A DNA stretch of 64,000 bases from Acidobacteriota bacterium (lineage in GTDB: Bacteria; Acidobacteriota; Thermoanaerobaculia; UBA5066): positions 218,664-282,663 of the forward strand of contig JADJVE010000008.1 in assembly GCA_016716715.1 (NCBI GenBank), read 5' to 3'. A program made the translations under genes and the position numbers. Below the pieces are notes generated by a model. It did not search any database, was not told where the DNA came from, and saw nothing but the letters and a program-made list of their open reading frames with translations. Positions 18,650 through 27,047 of this stretch are shown here, one piece after another (positions within the stretch are counted from its first letter, which is position 1; every line of letters begins with the position of its first letter).

Positions 18650-19231
18650 ATGACTGCCTCACCGCCCGGAGAGGTGACCCGGCTCCTGCTGGAGTGGAGC
18701 CGCGGGGATCGGGGCGCGCTCGACGCGCTCGTGCCCCACGTCTACTCCGAGCTGCGCCGGCAGGCCGACCGCTACCTGAGCCGCCAGCGCAGGGGGCACA
18801 CGCTGCAGGCGACGGCTCTCGTCCACGAGGCGTTCCTCCGGCTCGTCGACCAGACGAGCGTGTCGTTCCGGGACCGGGCCCACTTCTTCGCCGTCGCTTC
18901 CCGCGCGATGCGTCAGATCCTCGTGGACCACGCGCGGCGGCGGCACGCCGACAAGCGCGGCGGCGCCGCGACGCGGCTCGTCCTCGAGGACGGGATCGCC
19001 TCCGTCCAGCCGCGCGGCGTCGACCTCATGGCGCTCGACGCGGCGCTCGAGCGCCTCGAGGAGCTGGATCCCGCGCAGGCGCGGCTCGTCGAGCTGCGGT
19101 TCTTCGGAGGACTGACCGTGGAGGAGACCGCGGTCGTCCTGGAGTGCTCGCCCGCGACCGTCAAGCGGTCCTGGAGCTCGGCCCGCGCGTGGCTGTACGG
19201 CGAGCTCGCGGGCGCGGGGGAGGGCGCGTGA
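18650..19231 (+). CDS. ECF-type sigma factor (acidobacterial/planctomycete group)
   Basis: A 193-residue sigma factor. Region 2 is PHVYSELRRQADRYLSRQR through ATALVHEAFLRLVDQ, followed by FRDRAHFFAVASRAMRQILVDHARRRHADKRG. Region 4 is LDPAQARLVELRFFGGLTVEE with the recognition helix ECSPATVKRSWSSARAWL. This arrangement is that of the TIGR02999-like group common in Acidobacteria and Planctomycetes. ATG 18650 is chosen because the protein then starts with a normal short lead. The gene overlaps the kinase gene (GTGA), so the two are made together. No anti-sigma gene is present, so the coupled kinase is the likely control partner. Confidence 0.9.
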   Translation: MTASPPGEVTRLLLEWSRGDRGALDALVPHVYSELRRQADRYLSRQRRGHTLQATALVHEAFLRLVDQTSVSFRDRAHFFAVASRAMRQILVDHARRRHADKRGGAATRLVLEDGIASVQPRGVDLMALDAALERLEELDPAQARLVELRFFGGLTVEETAVVLECSPATVKRSWSSARAWLYGELAGAGEGA

Positions 19232-21837
19232 CGCCCGAGCGGTGGAAAAAGGTCCGAGGGGTCTTCGAACAGGTCCTCGAGCTCGAGGCGGACGCCCGGG
19301 CAGCGTTCATCGACGCTTCGGCGAAGGACGATCCGCTGCTCGCGGTAGAAGTGCGGAATCTGCTCGCTTCGGCCGAGGCCGCCGTGGACTTTCTCGAGGC
19401 GCCGGCCGCGGCGGCCGTGGTCCGCCTCCGCGAGGAAACCGATCCGCCGGGCACGCGCCGGGTGGGCCCTTACGTCCTCCACGAGAAGATCGGCCAGGGC
19501 GGGATGGGGCGCGTCTACCGCGCGGCGCGCTCCGACGAGGCGTACCACCGGCAGGTCGCACTCAAGATCGTGAATCGGGGTATGAACACGGAGTTCATCC
19601 TCCGGCGCTTCCGAAACGAACGCCAGATTCTCGCGGGCCTCGACCACGCCAACATCGCCCGGCTCTACGACGGCGGGACGACCGAGGACGGCCTTCCGTA
19701 CTTCGCGATGGAGTACATCGAGGGCAAGGACCTCCTCGCATGGTGCGACGCACATCGGCTGTCGATCACGGCCCGCCTGAACCTCTTCCTCGAGGTGTGC
19801 GGCGCGGTCGCCTATGCGCACCGGAACCTCGTCGTCCACCGGGACCTCAAGCCGAGCAACATCTTCGTGACGGTCTCCGGCGTTCCCAAGCTGCTCGATT
19901 TCGGGCTCGCGAAGATTCTCAACGCGGACGTCTCCTCCCACACGGCAGACGTCACGGGGGTGGACGCGCGCCTCCTGACGCCGGAGTACGCGAGTCCCGA
20001 GCAGGTGCGCGGTGAGAGGATCACGACGTCCAGCGACATCTATTCGCTCGGCGTCATCCTCTACGAGCTGCTGACGGGCCGCCGTCCGTACAAGCTGAAG
20101 ACACGGGATCCCGGCGAGATCGCGCGTGCCGTGTGCGAGGAGGAGCCCGAGCGGCCGAGCGCCGCGATCTCGCGCGTGGAAACCGTTCCGGCCCGGGACG
20201 CCGAGGACGATGTCGCGCTCACGCCCGAGTCGGTCGCCGCGACGCGTGAGGGGGATCCGGTCCGCCTCCGCAAGCGCCTCGGCGGCGATCTCGACACGAT
20301 CGTCCTCATGTGCCTGCGCAAGGAGCCGCAGCGCCGGTACGGCTCGGTCGAGCTGCTCGCGGAGGACCTCCGGCGCCACCTGGACGGGCGCCCCGTCCGC
20401 GCCCGCAAGGACACAGTCGGGTACCGGACCGGCAAGTTCGTCCGCCGGAACAAGGTCTATGTCGCGGCGGGCGTGCTCGTGGCGGCATCGCTCGTGATCG
20501 GGCTCGGGGTCTCGCTGCGTCAGACGCGGATCGCGAGGGCCGAGCGGGCGCGGGCCGAACGGCGGTTCGCCCAGCTCCGCCGCCTCGCCCGCACCTTCCT
20601 CTTCGACGTCCACGACGCCATTTCCGACCTGCCGGGCGCGACGAAGGCGCGCAGCCTCCTCGTGAAGGAGGGGCTGGGCTACCTCGACAGCCTCGCGCAG
20701 GAGGCGGGCGACGACGGGGCCTTGAAGGCCGAGCTCGCCGAGGCCTATCTGCGGCTCGCGCAGCTTCAGAGCGCTGTCGGCACTTCGAACGAGGGCGAGA
20801 GCGCCGCGGCGCTGCCGAGCTTCCGCAAGGCGGTCGATCTGCGCGAAGCGCTCGCGGCCCGGACCGCCTCCGGGTCCCGCGAGGAGGACGAGCTTGCCGA
20901 GGCGCAGATCCGTTACGCCGGGTTCCTCGTGAAGACCGGCGACCTCAAGGGCGGAATCGACTGGGGCCGCAAGGCGGTTGCTCACCGCGAGGCCGTGCTC
21001 GCGCGATCGCCGAACGACGCCCGGGCCGCCGCGCGGCTCGGGACGACGCTCCAGATGAACGCCTACGCGATCTCGGCGGACGGCGCTCCTGCCGAGGCGC
21101 GGAAGCTCCTCGAACAGTCTGTCCGGCACTTCGAGATGGCGGCGGCGGCGCCGCGGCCCGAGGCGTGGCTTCCGCAGGGGCTCGCGTGGGCGTACGCGGA
21201 CCTCGCGGAGACGTACGAGCGGACCGGCGACTTCCGCACGGCTCTCGTGTACCTCGAGAAGACGCGGACGCTCGACGAGGCGATTCTCGCGAACGACCCG
21301 CTCAACGTCCGCGCGCGGCTCCGCCTCGTCTTCGCGCTCGCGGACATCGGCTACAACCTCATGCGGCTCGGCGAGGCCGCCCGGGCCCTCGATGCGACCC
21401 GCCGCGCCCTCCCGATCGCCGAGGCGCTCGCGTCGGAGGACCTTCGCAACCAGCAGGCCCGGTCCGCGCTCGGCATGACGAAGCTGATGCTCGGCGATAT
21501 CCTCGTGCCGGCAGGTCAGCCGCACGAGGCCGTCGAGCACCTCGGCGCCGCCGCCGCGATCTTCGAGGCGATGGCCGCCTCCGACCCGCTCAACGCGTGG
21601 GCGCGCGTGCAGCTCGGGCGCACGTACGCCGCGAGCGGGGACGCGTGGTCCGCCCTCGTGAAGGGTCCGCGCGGCGGCGAAGCCCCGGCGCGCGCCTGCG
21701 GCTACTATCGCCGGTCAGCCGATGCGCTTTCCCTCCTGAAGGCGGAGGGGCGGCTGCCGGGGATCGAAATGCCGAGAATCGACGAAGTCACGGCCCGCGT
21801 CGCCCGCTGCGGGAACGCTCCCTCCGCGGGGAGGTGA
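19228..21837 (+). CDS. Membrane serine/threonine kinase with TPR-like tail
   Basis: An 869-residue protein starting at GTG 19228 inside the sigma factor stop. After a 70-residue N-terminal helical segment (WKKVRGVFEQVLELEADARA) comes the kinase domain: glycine loop EKIGQGGMGRVYRA, Lys in QVALKIV, catalytic HRDLKPSNIF, DFGLAK, and the activation-loop end TPEYASPEQV. A single helix follows (VYVAAGVLVAASLVIGLGVSL), and then about 430 residues of TPR-type helices (LAWAYADLAETYERTGDFRTA). The topology puts the kinase in the cytoplasm and the TPR tail in the periplasm. The order ECF sigma then kinase suggests that the kinase senses an envelope signal and acts on the sigma factor, an inference from coupling. 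Confidence 0.9.
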   Translation: MTPERWKKVRGVFEQVLELEADARAAFIDASAKDDPLLAVEVRNLLASAEAAVDFLEAPAAAAVVRLREETDPPGTRRVGPYVLHEKIGQGGMGRVYRAARSDEAYHRQVALKIVNRGMNTEFILRRFRNERQILAGLDHANIARLYDGGTTEDGLPYFAMEYIEGKDLLAWCDAHRLSITARLNLFLEVCGAVAYAHRNLVVHRDLKPSNIFVTVSGVPKLLDFGLAKILNADVSSHTADVTGVDARLLTPEYASPEQVRGERITTSSDIYSLGVILYELLTGRRPYKLKTRDPGEIARAVCEEEPERPSAAISRVETVPARDAEDDVALTPESVAATREGDPVRLRKRLGGDLDTIVLMCLRKEPQRRYGSVELLAEDLRRHLDGRPVRARKDTVGYRTGKFVRRNKVYVAAGVLVAASLVIGLGVSLRQTRIARAERARAERRFAQLRRLARTFLFDVHDAISDLPGATKARSLLVKEGLGYLDSLAQEAGDDGALKAELAEAYLRLAQLQSAVGTSNEGESAAALPSFRKAVDLREALAARTASGSREEDELAEAQIRYAGFLVKTGDLKGGIDWGRKAVAHREAVLARSPNDARAAARLGTTLQMNAYAISADGAPAEARKLLEQSVRHFEMAAAAPRPEAWLPQGLAWAYADLAETYERTGDFRTALVYLEKTRTLDEAILANDPLNVRARLRLVFALADIGYNLMRLGEAARALDATRRALPIAEALASEDLRNQQARSALGMTKLMLGDILVPAGQPHEAVEHLGAAAAIFEAMAASDPLNAWARVQLGRTYAASGDAWSALVKGPRGGEAPARACGYYRRSADALSLLKAEGRLPGIEMPRIDEVTARVARCGNAPSAGR

Positions 21838-21839
21838 CG

Positions 21840-24092
21840 ATGCCGAACCGCCTCGCCGGCGAATCGTCCCCCTACCTCCTCCAGCACGCCCACAACCCGG
21901 TGGACTGGTACCCGTGGGGCGAGGACGCGTTCGCAAAGGCCCGCGCCGAGCGGAAGCCCGTCTTCCTCTCGATCGGGTACTCCTCCTGCCACTGGTGTCA
22001 CGTCATGGAGCGGGAGTCGTTCGAGAACGCTGCGGTGGCCGACCTCCTGAACGAGCACTTCGTCTCGATCAAGGTCGACCGCGAGGAGCGCCCCGACGTG
22101 GACGACGTGTACATGACGGCCGTGCAGCTCACGACGGGCCGCGGCGGATGGCCGCTCTCGGCGTTTCTCCTGCCGGACGGCAAGCCGTTCTTCGCGGGGA
22201 CGTACTTTCCGCCCGAGGACCGGCACGGGAGAGCCGGATTCAAGACGCTCCTCCTCCGGGTCGCGCAGGCCTGGGGCAACGACCGCGCGGCGCTCGAGGA
22301 CTCGGCCCGCCAGATCTCCGAAGAGGTCGCGCGCGCGGCCGACCCGGCCGGCCGCGTCGGCACGGCGGCGCTCTCGCGCGACGCGCTGCTCCTGCCGGGC
22401 GCGGCGCTCGCGCGCGCCTTCGACCCGCGCCACGGCGGCTTCGGCGGCGCGCCGAAGTTCCCGCCGCACCTCGCGCTGGAGTGGCTGCTCGCGCGCGGCG
22501 CCGGAGGCGACGCCGCGGCGCTCGCGCACGCCATCGGAACGCTCGACGGCATGGCGCTCGGCGGCATCCGCGACCACCTCGGCGGCGGCTTCCACCGATA
22601 CTCGACGGACGCCGAGTGGCTCCTCCCGCACTTCGAGAAGATGCTCACGGACAACGCCCAGCTCCTCGGCGTCTACGCCGTGGCGTACTCCGCGACGGAC
22701 GACCCGCTCTACGCCGAGGTCGCGCGCGAGACTGGCGACTACCTGCTGCGCGAGATGCGCGGCACGGAGGGCGGGTTCTACGCGGCGACGGACGCGGACT
22801 CGGAGGGGGAAGAGGGAAGATTTTTCTGCTGGGACCCGAGAGAGATCCGGGAGATTCTCGGAAAGGAACGGGGAGAAGATTTCTGCGAATGGTATGGGGT
22901 TCGTGAGGGCGGCAACTTCGCCGAGGAAGCGACGGGCCACCGCACCGGCGCCAACGTTCTTCACCTTTCAAAGAAAATCCCCTCTTCCTCTGAATCCCGT
23001 CTTGCTGCGTCCCGCGCGGCGCTCCTCGCCGCGCGAGCAAAACGAACTCCTCCTTCCCTCGACGACAAGCGCGTCGCCGGGTGGAACGCGCTCGCCGTGT
23101 CCGGCTTCGCCGTCGCGGCGCGCGCGCTCGCCGAGCCGCGTTACCTCGAGGCCGCGCGCGTCGGCGCGCGCTTCCTGCTGAACGTCTCGCGCCTGCCGGA
23201 CGGCGTCCTCGCGCGGACGTGGAAGGCCGGGGAGGCGAAGATCCCCGCGTTCCTCGAGGACGAGGCGTTCCTCGCGCTCGCGCTCCTCGATCTCGCGGAC
23301 GCCGAGGGCCCCGGCGCGGCCGGGATCTGGCACGAGGAGGCGAAGGCGGCCGTCGCGTCGCTCCGCGCGCGCTTCCGCCGCCGGGACGGCCCGGGCTTCA
23401 CGTTCTCGGGGACCGGGAACGAGACGCTGCTTTCCAACGGGCGCGATCTCTTCGACAAGGCCGTCCCCTCGGCCTCCGGCGCCGCGGCGCGCGCGCTCGC
23501 GCGCCTCGCGCTCGTGACGGGCGATCGCGCGCTCGCGCGGGAGGCGAGGGACGCCGTGGACGAGGTGGGCGGGCTCATGGCGCGCTCGCCGCACGGCATG
23601 GAGTCGTGGTTCTTCGCGCTGGAGCTTCTCTTCGAATTCGAGGACAGATTTGGAGAAGGGAAGAGAGAGATTTCTTCGAGTGTGAAGAGGGGAGGGGACG
23701 AGGCTGCCGATTCGGCCGTACGCGTCGAGGCGGTGGCCGTCGAGCCGCGCGTGCCGCGCGGCGAAAAGGGCGCGTTGCGGCTGCGCATCGCGATCGCTCC
23801 CGGCTGGCACCTGCAGGGGCCGGACGGCCTGCGCGTCGAAGCGTGGGGCGGTTCCGAATTCACCTTCGAAGAAGTCCCCCTTCCGGCGCCCCTGACGCTG
23901 ACCAGCTCGGCGCGCGACGACGAGACGGGCTGGTACGGGACCTTCGAAGCGAATCTGTCCTTTTCCGTGTCCCGAAACGCGGCGAAGGGAAAGAGGGACG
24001 TGAGCGTGCGCGTGACCACCCGCGCATGCGGCGAAGGTGCGTGCCGCCCGGACGAGGTACTTTCGCTCTCGGTCCCGGTCGAAATCGTCTGA
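21840..24092 (+). CDS. YyaL/SSP411 thioredoxin-domain protein with DsbD-like C-terminal domain
   Basis: A 750-residue protein starting at ATG 21840, three bases after the kinase stop. Residues 1-160 are the DUF255 thioredoxin-like domain: PYLLQHAHNPVDWYPWGEDA, SSCHWCHVMERESFE (CxxC) and VDREERPDVDDVYM. A (alpha/alpha) barrel like glycosidases or isomerases follows (GGFHRYSTDAEWLLPHFEKM, DDKRVAGWNALAVSGFA). The last 120 residues (RVPRGEKGALRLRIAIAPGW, CGEGACRPDEVLSLSVPVEI) resemble the N-terminal domain of DsbD, including a Cys pair. This tail is not usual in YyaL. The linker before it, and two other loops, hold AT-richer segments of the dispersed repeat family (22805, 22866, 22957, 23658, 23859). 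The cellular role of YyaL proteins is not settled. Confidence 0.87.
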   Translation: MPNRLAGESSPYLLQHAHNPVDWYPWGEDAFAKARAERKPVFLSIGYSSCHWCHVMERESFENAAVADLLNEHFVSIKVDREERPDVDDVYMTAVQLTTGRGGWPLSAFLLPDGKPFFAGTYFPPEDRHGRAGFKTLLLRVAQAWGNDRAALEDSARQISEEVARAADPAGRVGTAALSRDALLLPGAALARAFDPRHGGFGGAPKFPPHLALEWLLARGAGGDAAALAHAIGTLDGMALGGIRDHLGGGFHRYSTDAEWLLPHFEKMLTDNAQLLGVYAVAYSATDDPLYAEVARETGDYLLREMRGTEGGFYAATDADSEGEEGRFFCWDPREIREILGKERGEDFCEWYGVREGGNFAEEATGHRTGANVLHLSKKIPSSSESRLAASRAALLAARAKRTPPSLDDKRVAGWNALAVSGFAVAARALAEPRYLEAARVGARFLLNVSRLPDGVLARTWKAGEAKIPAFLEDEAFLALALLDLADAEGPGAAGIWHEEAKAAVASLRARFRRRDGPGFTFSGTGNETLLSNGRDLFDKAVPSASGAAARALARLALVTGDRALAREARDAVDEVGGLMARSPHGMESWFFALELLFEFEDRFGEGKREISSSVKRGGDEAADSAVRVEAVAVEPRVPRGEKGALRLRIAIAPGWHLQGPDGLRVEAWGGSEFTFEEVPLPAPLTLTSSARDDETGWYGTFEANLSFSVSRNAAKGKRDVSVRVTTRACGEGACRPDEVLSLSVPVEIV
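22957..22990 (+). repeat. Dispersed AT-richer element in the YyaL gene, copy 1
   Basis: TTCTTCACCTTTC, AAAGAAAATCCCCTCTTCC, on the coding strand, encoding a surface-loop-like LSKKIPSSSE. Partial relatives lie at 22805-22829 and 22866-22887 (other strand) in the same gene. Confidence 0.45.
23658..23692 (-). repeat. Dispersed AT-richer element in the YyaL gene, copy 2
   Basis: On the minus strand, antisense to the gene, it reads TCTTCACACTCGAAGAAATC, then TCTCTCTTCCC. It lies exactly in the linker between the barrel and the DsbD-like domain (KREISSSVKRGG). A shorter relative (TTCACCTTCGAAGAAGTCCC) follows at 23859-23880 in the other orientation. Confidence 0.45.
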
Positions 24093-24105
24093 CCGCGGCC
24101 GGGCG

Positions 24106-24615
24106 TCAGTGCCCGGCGACTTTCTTCTTCACGTAACGGACGCCCGCGCCGATCACGGGCACGTGCTCGTAGATGAACGCTCCCATGTCGAAGTAGTCGC
24201 GGTGGTACACGGCCTTGCCGCCCTTGAACCGGAAGTGCGAGACGCCGGGCACGGCGATCTCCTTGCCGCCCGCGATCGCCTTGTGGCGCATGTGCATGAC
24301 CCACGGCGCGAAGACCTCGTCGCCCTGCTCGACTTCCTTGTCGAAGTCGAACCGGATCGAGATGAGGTTCTCGTACATCTTCGAGTAGTACGCCCGGATC
24401 CCCGGGACGCCGCGGATCTCGGAGACCGGGTCGCGAAAGAGGATGTCGGGTGAATAGAAGTCGTCCAGCAGATGCAGCGAGTCCTTGTTGAACGCGTTGA
24501 AGAACGTGGAGATGGACGGGTGCGATTTCGGCACGGAAGCCTCCTCGGGGCGTGCGGGAGCGGCGCCGATCAGGAGCGCAAAGAGCACGAACGGGACGAT
24601 CGGGCGTCGCGGCAT
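24106..24615 (-). CDS. Exported NTF2-like (SnoaL-type) protein
   Basis: A 169-residue protein with a signal peptide (IVPFVLFALLIGAAPARPEE) followed by an NTF2-like cone fold: TFFNAFNKDSLHLLDDFYSP, then DILFRDPVSEIRGVPGIRAYY, and the strands HFRFKGGKAVYHRDYFDMGAF. Proteins of the SnoaL type either isomerise small polyketide-like molecules or simply bind ligands. The His/Asp pocket residues (FRDP, HRDYFD) are present, but no substrate can be named. It faces the YyaL gene tail to tail with 13 bases between stops, and lies 66 bases from the aldolase gene in the same direction. Confidence 0.75.
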   Translation of the reverse strand: MPRRPIVPFVLFALLIGAAPARPEEASVPKSHPSISTFFNAFNKDSLHLLDDFYSPDILFRDPVSEIRGVPGIRAYYSKMYENLISIRFDFDKEVEQGDEVFAPWVMHMRHKAIAGGKEIAVPGVSHFRFKGGKAVYHRDYFDMGAFIYEHVPVIGAGVRYVKKKVAGH

Positions 24616-24681
24616 GGGGCCCCTTTCCGCGGCGGAGAGCCGCCGCTGACGGTCTCTACGACGGGGACGCCCCGCGGGATC

Positions 24682-25440
24682 TCAGCCGAGGGCGCCGAAG
24701 TACGCGGCCGCGCCGTTCTTGAGGAGCGCCGTCACGTTGTGGAGAAGGATGCGGTGGCCCATGGCCATCAGCTCCTTCGCGCGGGCGCCCGTCTGTGCGG
24801 TCGTCCCGACGAGGAGCCCCGCGTCGAGCACCGTCTTCGTGATCCGGTCGACGGCCTGCTCCACCTCGGGCCGGGCCGGGCCGCCGGGATAGCCCATCGC
24901 CATCGCGAGGTCGCGCGGGCCAATGATGAAGCCGTCGACGCCGGGCACCCGCACGAGGTCGTCGAGGGCCGCGACGGCCTCGAGCGTCTCGATCTGCGGA
25001 AGGACGAGCGTCTCGTCGTTCACCCGCTCGACGTAGTCCTCGATCTTCTCGGGGCCGAGCGTGAACCTGTTCGCGCGCACCGGCGCGATGCCGCGGAGGC
25101 CCTTCGGCGGGTACTTCATCGCCTCGACGAGGCGCCTCACGTCGTCAGTCTCGCGCACGCCGGGCAGCATGATCCCCATCGCGCCCGCGTCGAGGTACTG
25201 GAGGATGAGCTTCGGGTCGAGGCCGCGGGGCCGGACGAGAAGCGTCAGCCCGGCGAGCTCGCACGCGCGCGCCGCGTCCTCGGCCTCGCGCGGCCCGGCC
25301 GTGCCGTGCTCGGTGTCGAGGAGGTAGAGGGAGAAGCCGAGGAGCCCGAGCGTCTCGAGCGTCGAGGCTTCGACGTTGGGGGAGAGAAGGCCGTGAACGG
25401 CCTCGCCGGCCTTCAGCCGGGCCTTGAGCGATTTCGGCAT
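24682..25440 (-). CDS. HpcH/HpaI-family aldolase/citrate-lyase protein
   Basis: A 252-residue TIM-barrel class II aldolase of the HpcH/HpaI family: GLLSPNVEASTLETLGLLGF, LYLLDTEHG with the catalytic His, LTLLVRPRG, YLDAGAMGIMLPGVRETDDV, VLPQIETLEAVAALDDL with the metal-binding Glu, and DGFIIGPRDLAMAMGYPG with the metal-binding Asp. These enzymes cleave 4-hydroxy-2-oxo acids to pyruvate plus an aldehyde. The gene stands alone, so the physiological substrate is open. Start ATG 25440 has a GAGGG site just upstream. Confidence 0.87.
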   Translation of the reverse strand: MPKSLKARLKAGEAVHGLLSPNVEASTLETLGLLGFSLYLLDTEHGTAGPREAEDAARACELAGLTLLVRPRGLDPKLILQYLDAGAMGIMLPGVRETDDVRRLVEAMKYPPKGLRGIAPVRANRFTLGPEKIEDYVERVNDETLVLPQIETLEAVAALDDLVRVPGVDGFIIGPRDLAMAMGYPGGPARPEVEQAVDRITKTVLDAGLLVGTTAQTGARAKELMAMGHRILLHNVTALLKNGAAAYFGALG

Positions 25441-25527
25441 GGAACCCTCGCGGGGATCGTAACTCCCCCCGGAACGGGAACGCCGCCGGGGCTTTCGGGG
25501 CCGCGGCGGCGTCGGGATCCGGGGACG

Positions 25528-25544
25528 ACCGGGCAGCGCCCGGT
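25528..25544 (-). terminator. Hairpin just after gltA stop
   Basis: A perfect 7-bp stem, ACCGGGC / GCCCGGT, with a 3-base loop lies 7 bases past the citrate synthase stop. A second GC-rich inverted repeat (CGCCGCC / GGCGGCG) follows at about 25480-25512. There is no T tract on the minus strand, so it is either a weak or a factor-assisted terminator, or an mRNA 3'-end protecting hairpin. Confidence 0.45.
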
Positions 25545-25550
25545 CAACCG

Positions 25551-26891
25551 TCAGCGTTTCTCGAAGGGCACGATGTGACGCTCGCCGGAGCCGAGATAGA
25601 TCTGGCGCGGGCGGGCGATCTTCTGGTCGTTGTCGGCCATCATCTCGTTCCACTGCGCGAGCCAGCCCGACATGCGGGGGATCGCGAAGAGGACCGGGAA
25701 CATGTCGACGGGGAACTTCATGGCCTGGTAGATGAGGCCCGAGTAGAAGTCGACGTTCGGGTAGAGCTTCCGCTTGACGAAGTACTCGTCCTCGAGGGCG
25801 ATCCGCTCGAGCTCGAGCGCGATGTCGAGGAGCGGGTTCTTGCCCGTGACCTCGAAGACCTGCTCGGCCATGTTCTTGATGACCTTGGCGCGCGGGTCGT
25901 AGTTCTTGTAGACGCGGTGGCCGAAGCCCATGAGCTTCGTCTCGCCGCCGGACTCCTTGACCGACTTGATGAACTCCGGGATCTTGGACTTCGAGCCGAT
26001 CTCGAAGAGCATGCGGAGGACGGCCTCGTTGGCGCCGCCGTGGAGCGGGCCGTAGAGGGCGCCGATCGCGCCGGCCGCCGAGACGTACGGGTCGGCCTCG
26101 GACGAGCCGATCGCGCGCATCGCGTTCGTCGAGCAGTTCTGCTCGTGGTCCGCGTGGAGGATGAAGAGGATCTCGAGCGCCTTCACGAGCGTCGGGTTGG
26201 CGACGTACTTCGGCTCGACCGCGCGGTACATCATCTGGAGGAAGTTCGCGGTGTAGGAGAGCTCGTTGTCGGGGTACGAGAACGGCCAGCCGATCGAGTG
26301 GCGGTACGCGAACGCGGCGAGCGTCGGGATCTTCGCGATGAGGCGGATGATCTGCTGCCGGCGCGTCTCGGGCTCGCGGACTTCCTTGGCCTCGGGGTAG
26401 AACGTCGAGAGCGCGGCGACCGTCGACGAGAGCATCCCCATCGGGTGCGCGTCGTACCGGAAGCCCTTCATGAGGCTCTTGATGTTCTCGTGCACCATCG
26501 TGTGGAACGTGATGTCGTTCGTCCACGACTCGTACTGCGCCTTCGTGGGCAGCTCGCCGTTCACGACGAGGTACGCCGTCTCGAGGTACGTCGTCTTCTC
26601 GGCGAGCTCGGCGATCGGGTAGCCCCGGTAGTTCAGGATGCCCTTGTCCCCGTCGATGAACGTGATCGTGCTCTTGCACGATGCCGTGTTCAGGAACGCG
26701 GGGTCGTAGGTCATGAGGCCGAAGTCGGTCGGCTGTTCCTTGATCTGGCGCAGGTCGATCGCGCGGATCGTCCCGTCCTTGATCGGCAGGTCGTACGCTT
26801 TCCCGGTCCGGTTGTCGGTGATCGTCAGGGAATCGCGCATCTTGGCGGAACCCTCCTGCGCCTTCGCATCGGGCGCGACTGTCGTCGCCAT
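25551..26891 (-). CDS. gltA: Citrate synthase
   Basis: A 446-residue citrate synthase joining acetyl-CoA and oxaloacetate at the entry to the TCA cycle. The catalytic blocks are all present: ILFILHADHEQNCSTNAMRA (first catalytic His), GALYGPLHGGANEAVLRML (second His) and MGFGHRVYKNYDPRAKVIK, with the Asp of the triad later in the domain. The N-terminal beta domain (GKAYDLPIKDGTIRAIDLRQ and GILNYRGYPIAELA) marks the hexameric or type II-like bacterial enzyme. GAGGAGG precedes ATG 26891. A long 156-base leader region upstream contains a CRP/Rex-like palindrome at 26995-27012, so transcription is likely tuned to energy or redox state. Confidence 0.95.
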   Translation of the reverse strand: MATTVAPDAKAQEGSAKMRDSLTITDNRTGKAYDLPIKDGTIRAIDLRQIKEQPTDFGLMTYDPAFLNTASCKSTITFIDGDKGILNYRGYPIAELAEKTTYLETAYLVVNGELPTKAQYESWTNDITFHTMVHENIKSLMKGFRYDAHPMGMLSSTVAALSTFYPEAKEVREPETRRQQIIRLIAKIPTLAAFAYRHSIGWPFSYPDNELSYTANFLQMMYRAVEPKYVANPTLVKALEILFILHADHEQNCSTNAMRAIGSSEADPYVSAAGAIGALYGPLHGGANEAVLRMLFEIGSKSKIPEFIKSVKESGGETKLMGFGHRVYKNYDPRAKVIKNMAEQVFEVTGKNPLLDIALELERIALEDEYFVKRKLYPNVDFYSGLIYQAMKFPVDMFPVLFAIPRMSGWLAQWNEMMADNDQKIARPRQIYLGSGERHIVPFEKR

Positions 26892-26994
26892 TTGAAATCC
26901 TCCTCTGGGCCCGGCTGGGCCTCCGGGTCGTCCCAGAAGAATGGGGACGGGAGAACCGACCGGAAATGATGAGGATGCGCTAGTTCTTCATCGG

Positions 26995-27012
26995 TTGTGA
27001 CGAATTTCACAA
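26995..27012. promoter_or_regulatory. CRP- or Rex-like palindrome upstream of gltA
   Basis: TTGTGACGAATTTCACAA: TGTGA-N6-TCACA is the exact CRP consensus core. The full 18 bp also match the Rex consensus TTGTGAA-N4-TTCACAA at all but one arm position. Its centre is about 112 bases upstream of the gltA start, in the only intergenic gap of that size nearby. The downstream-facing gene on the other side ends here, so gltA is the only candidate target. Confidence 0.65.
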
Positions 27013-27047
27013 GCGATGACGCCCGGGGGCTGGGGGGAGGGGTGGCT

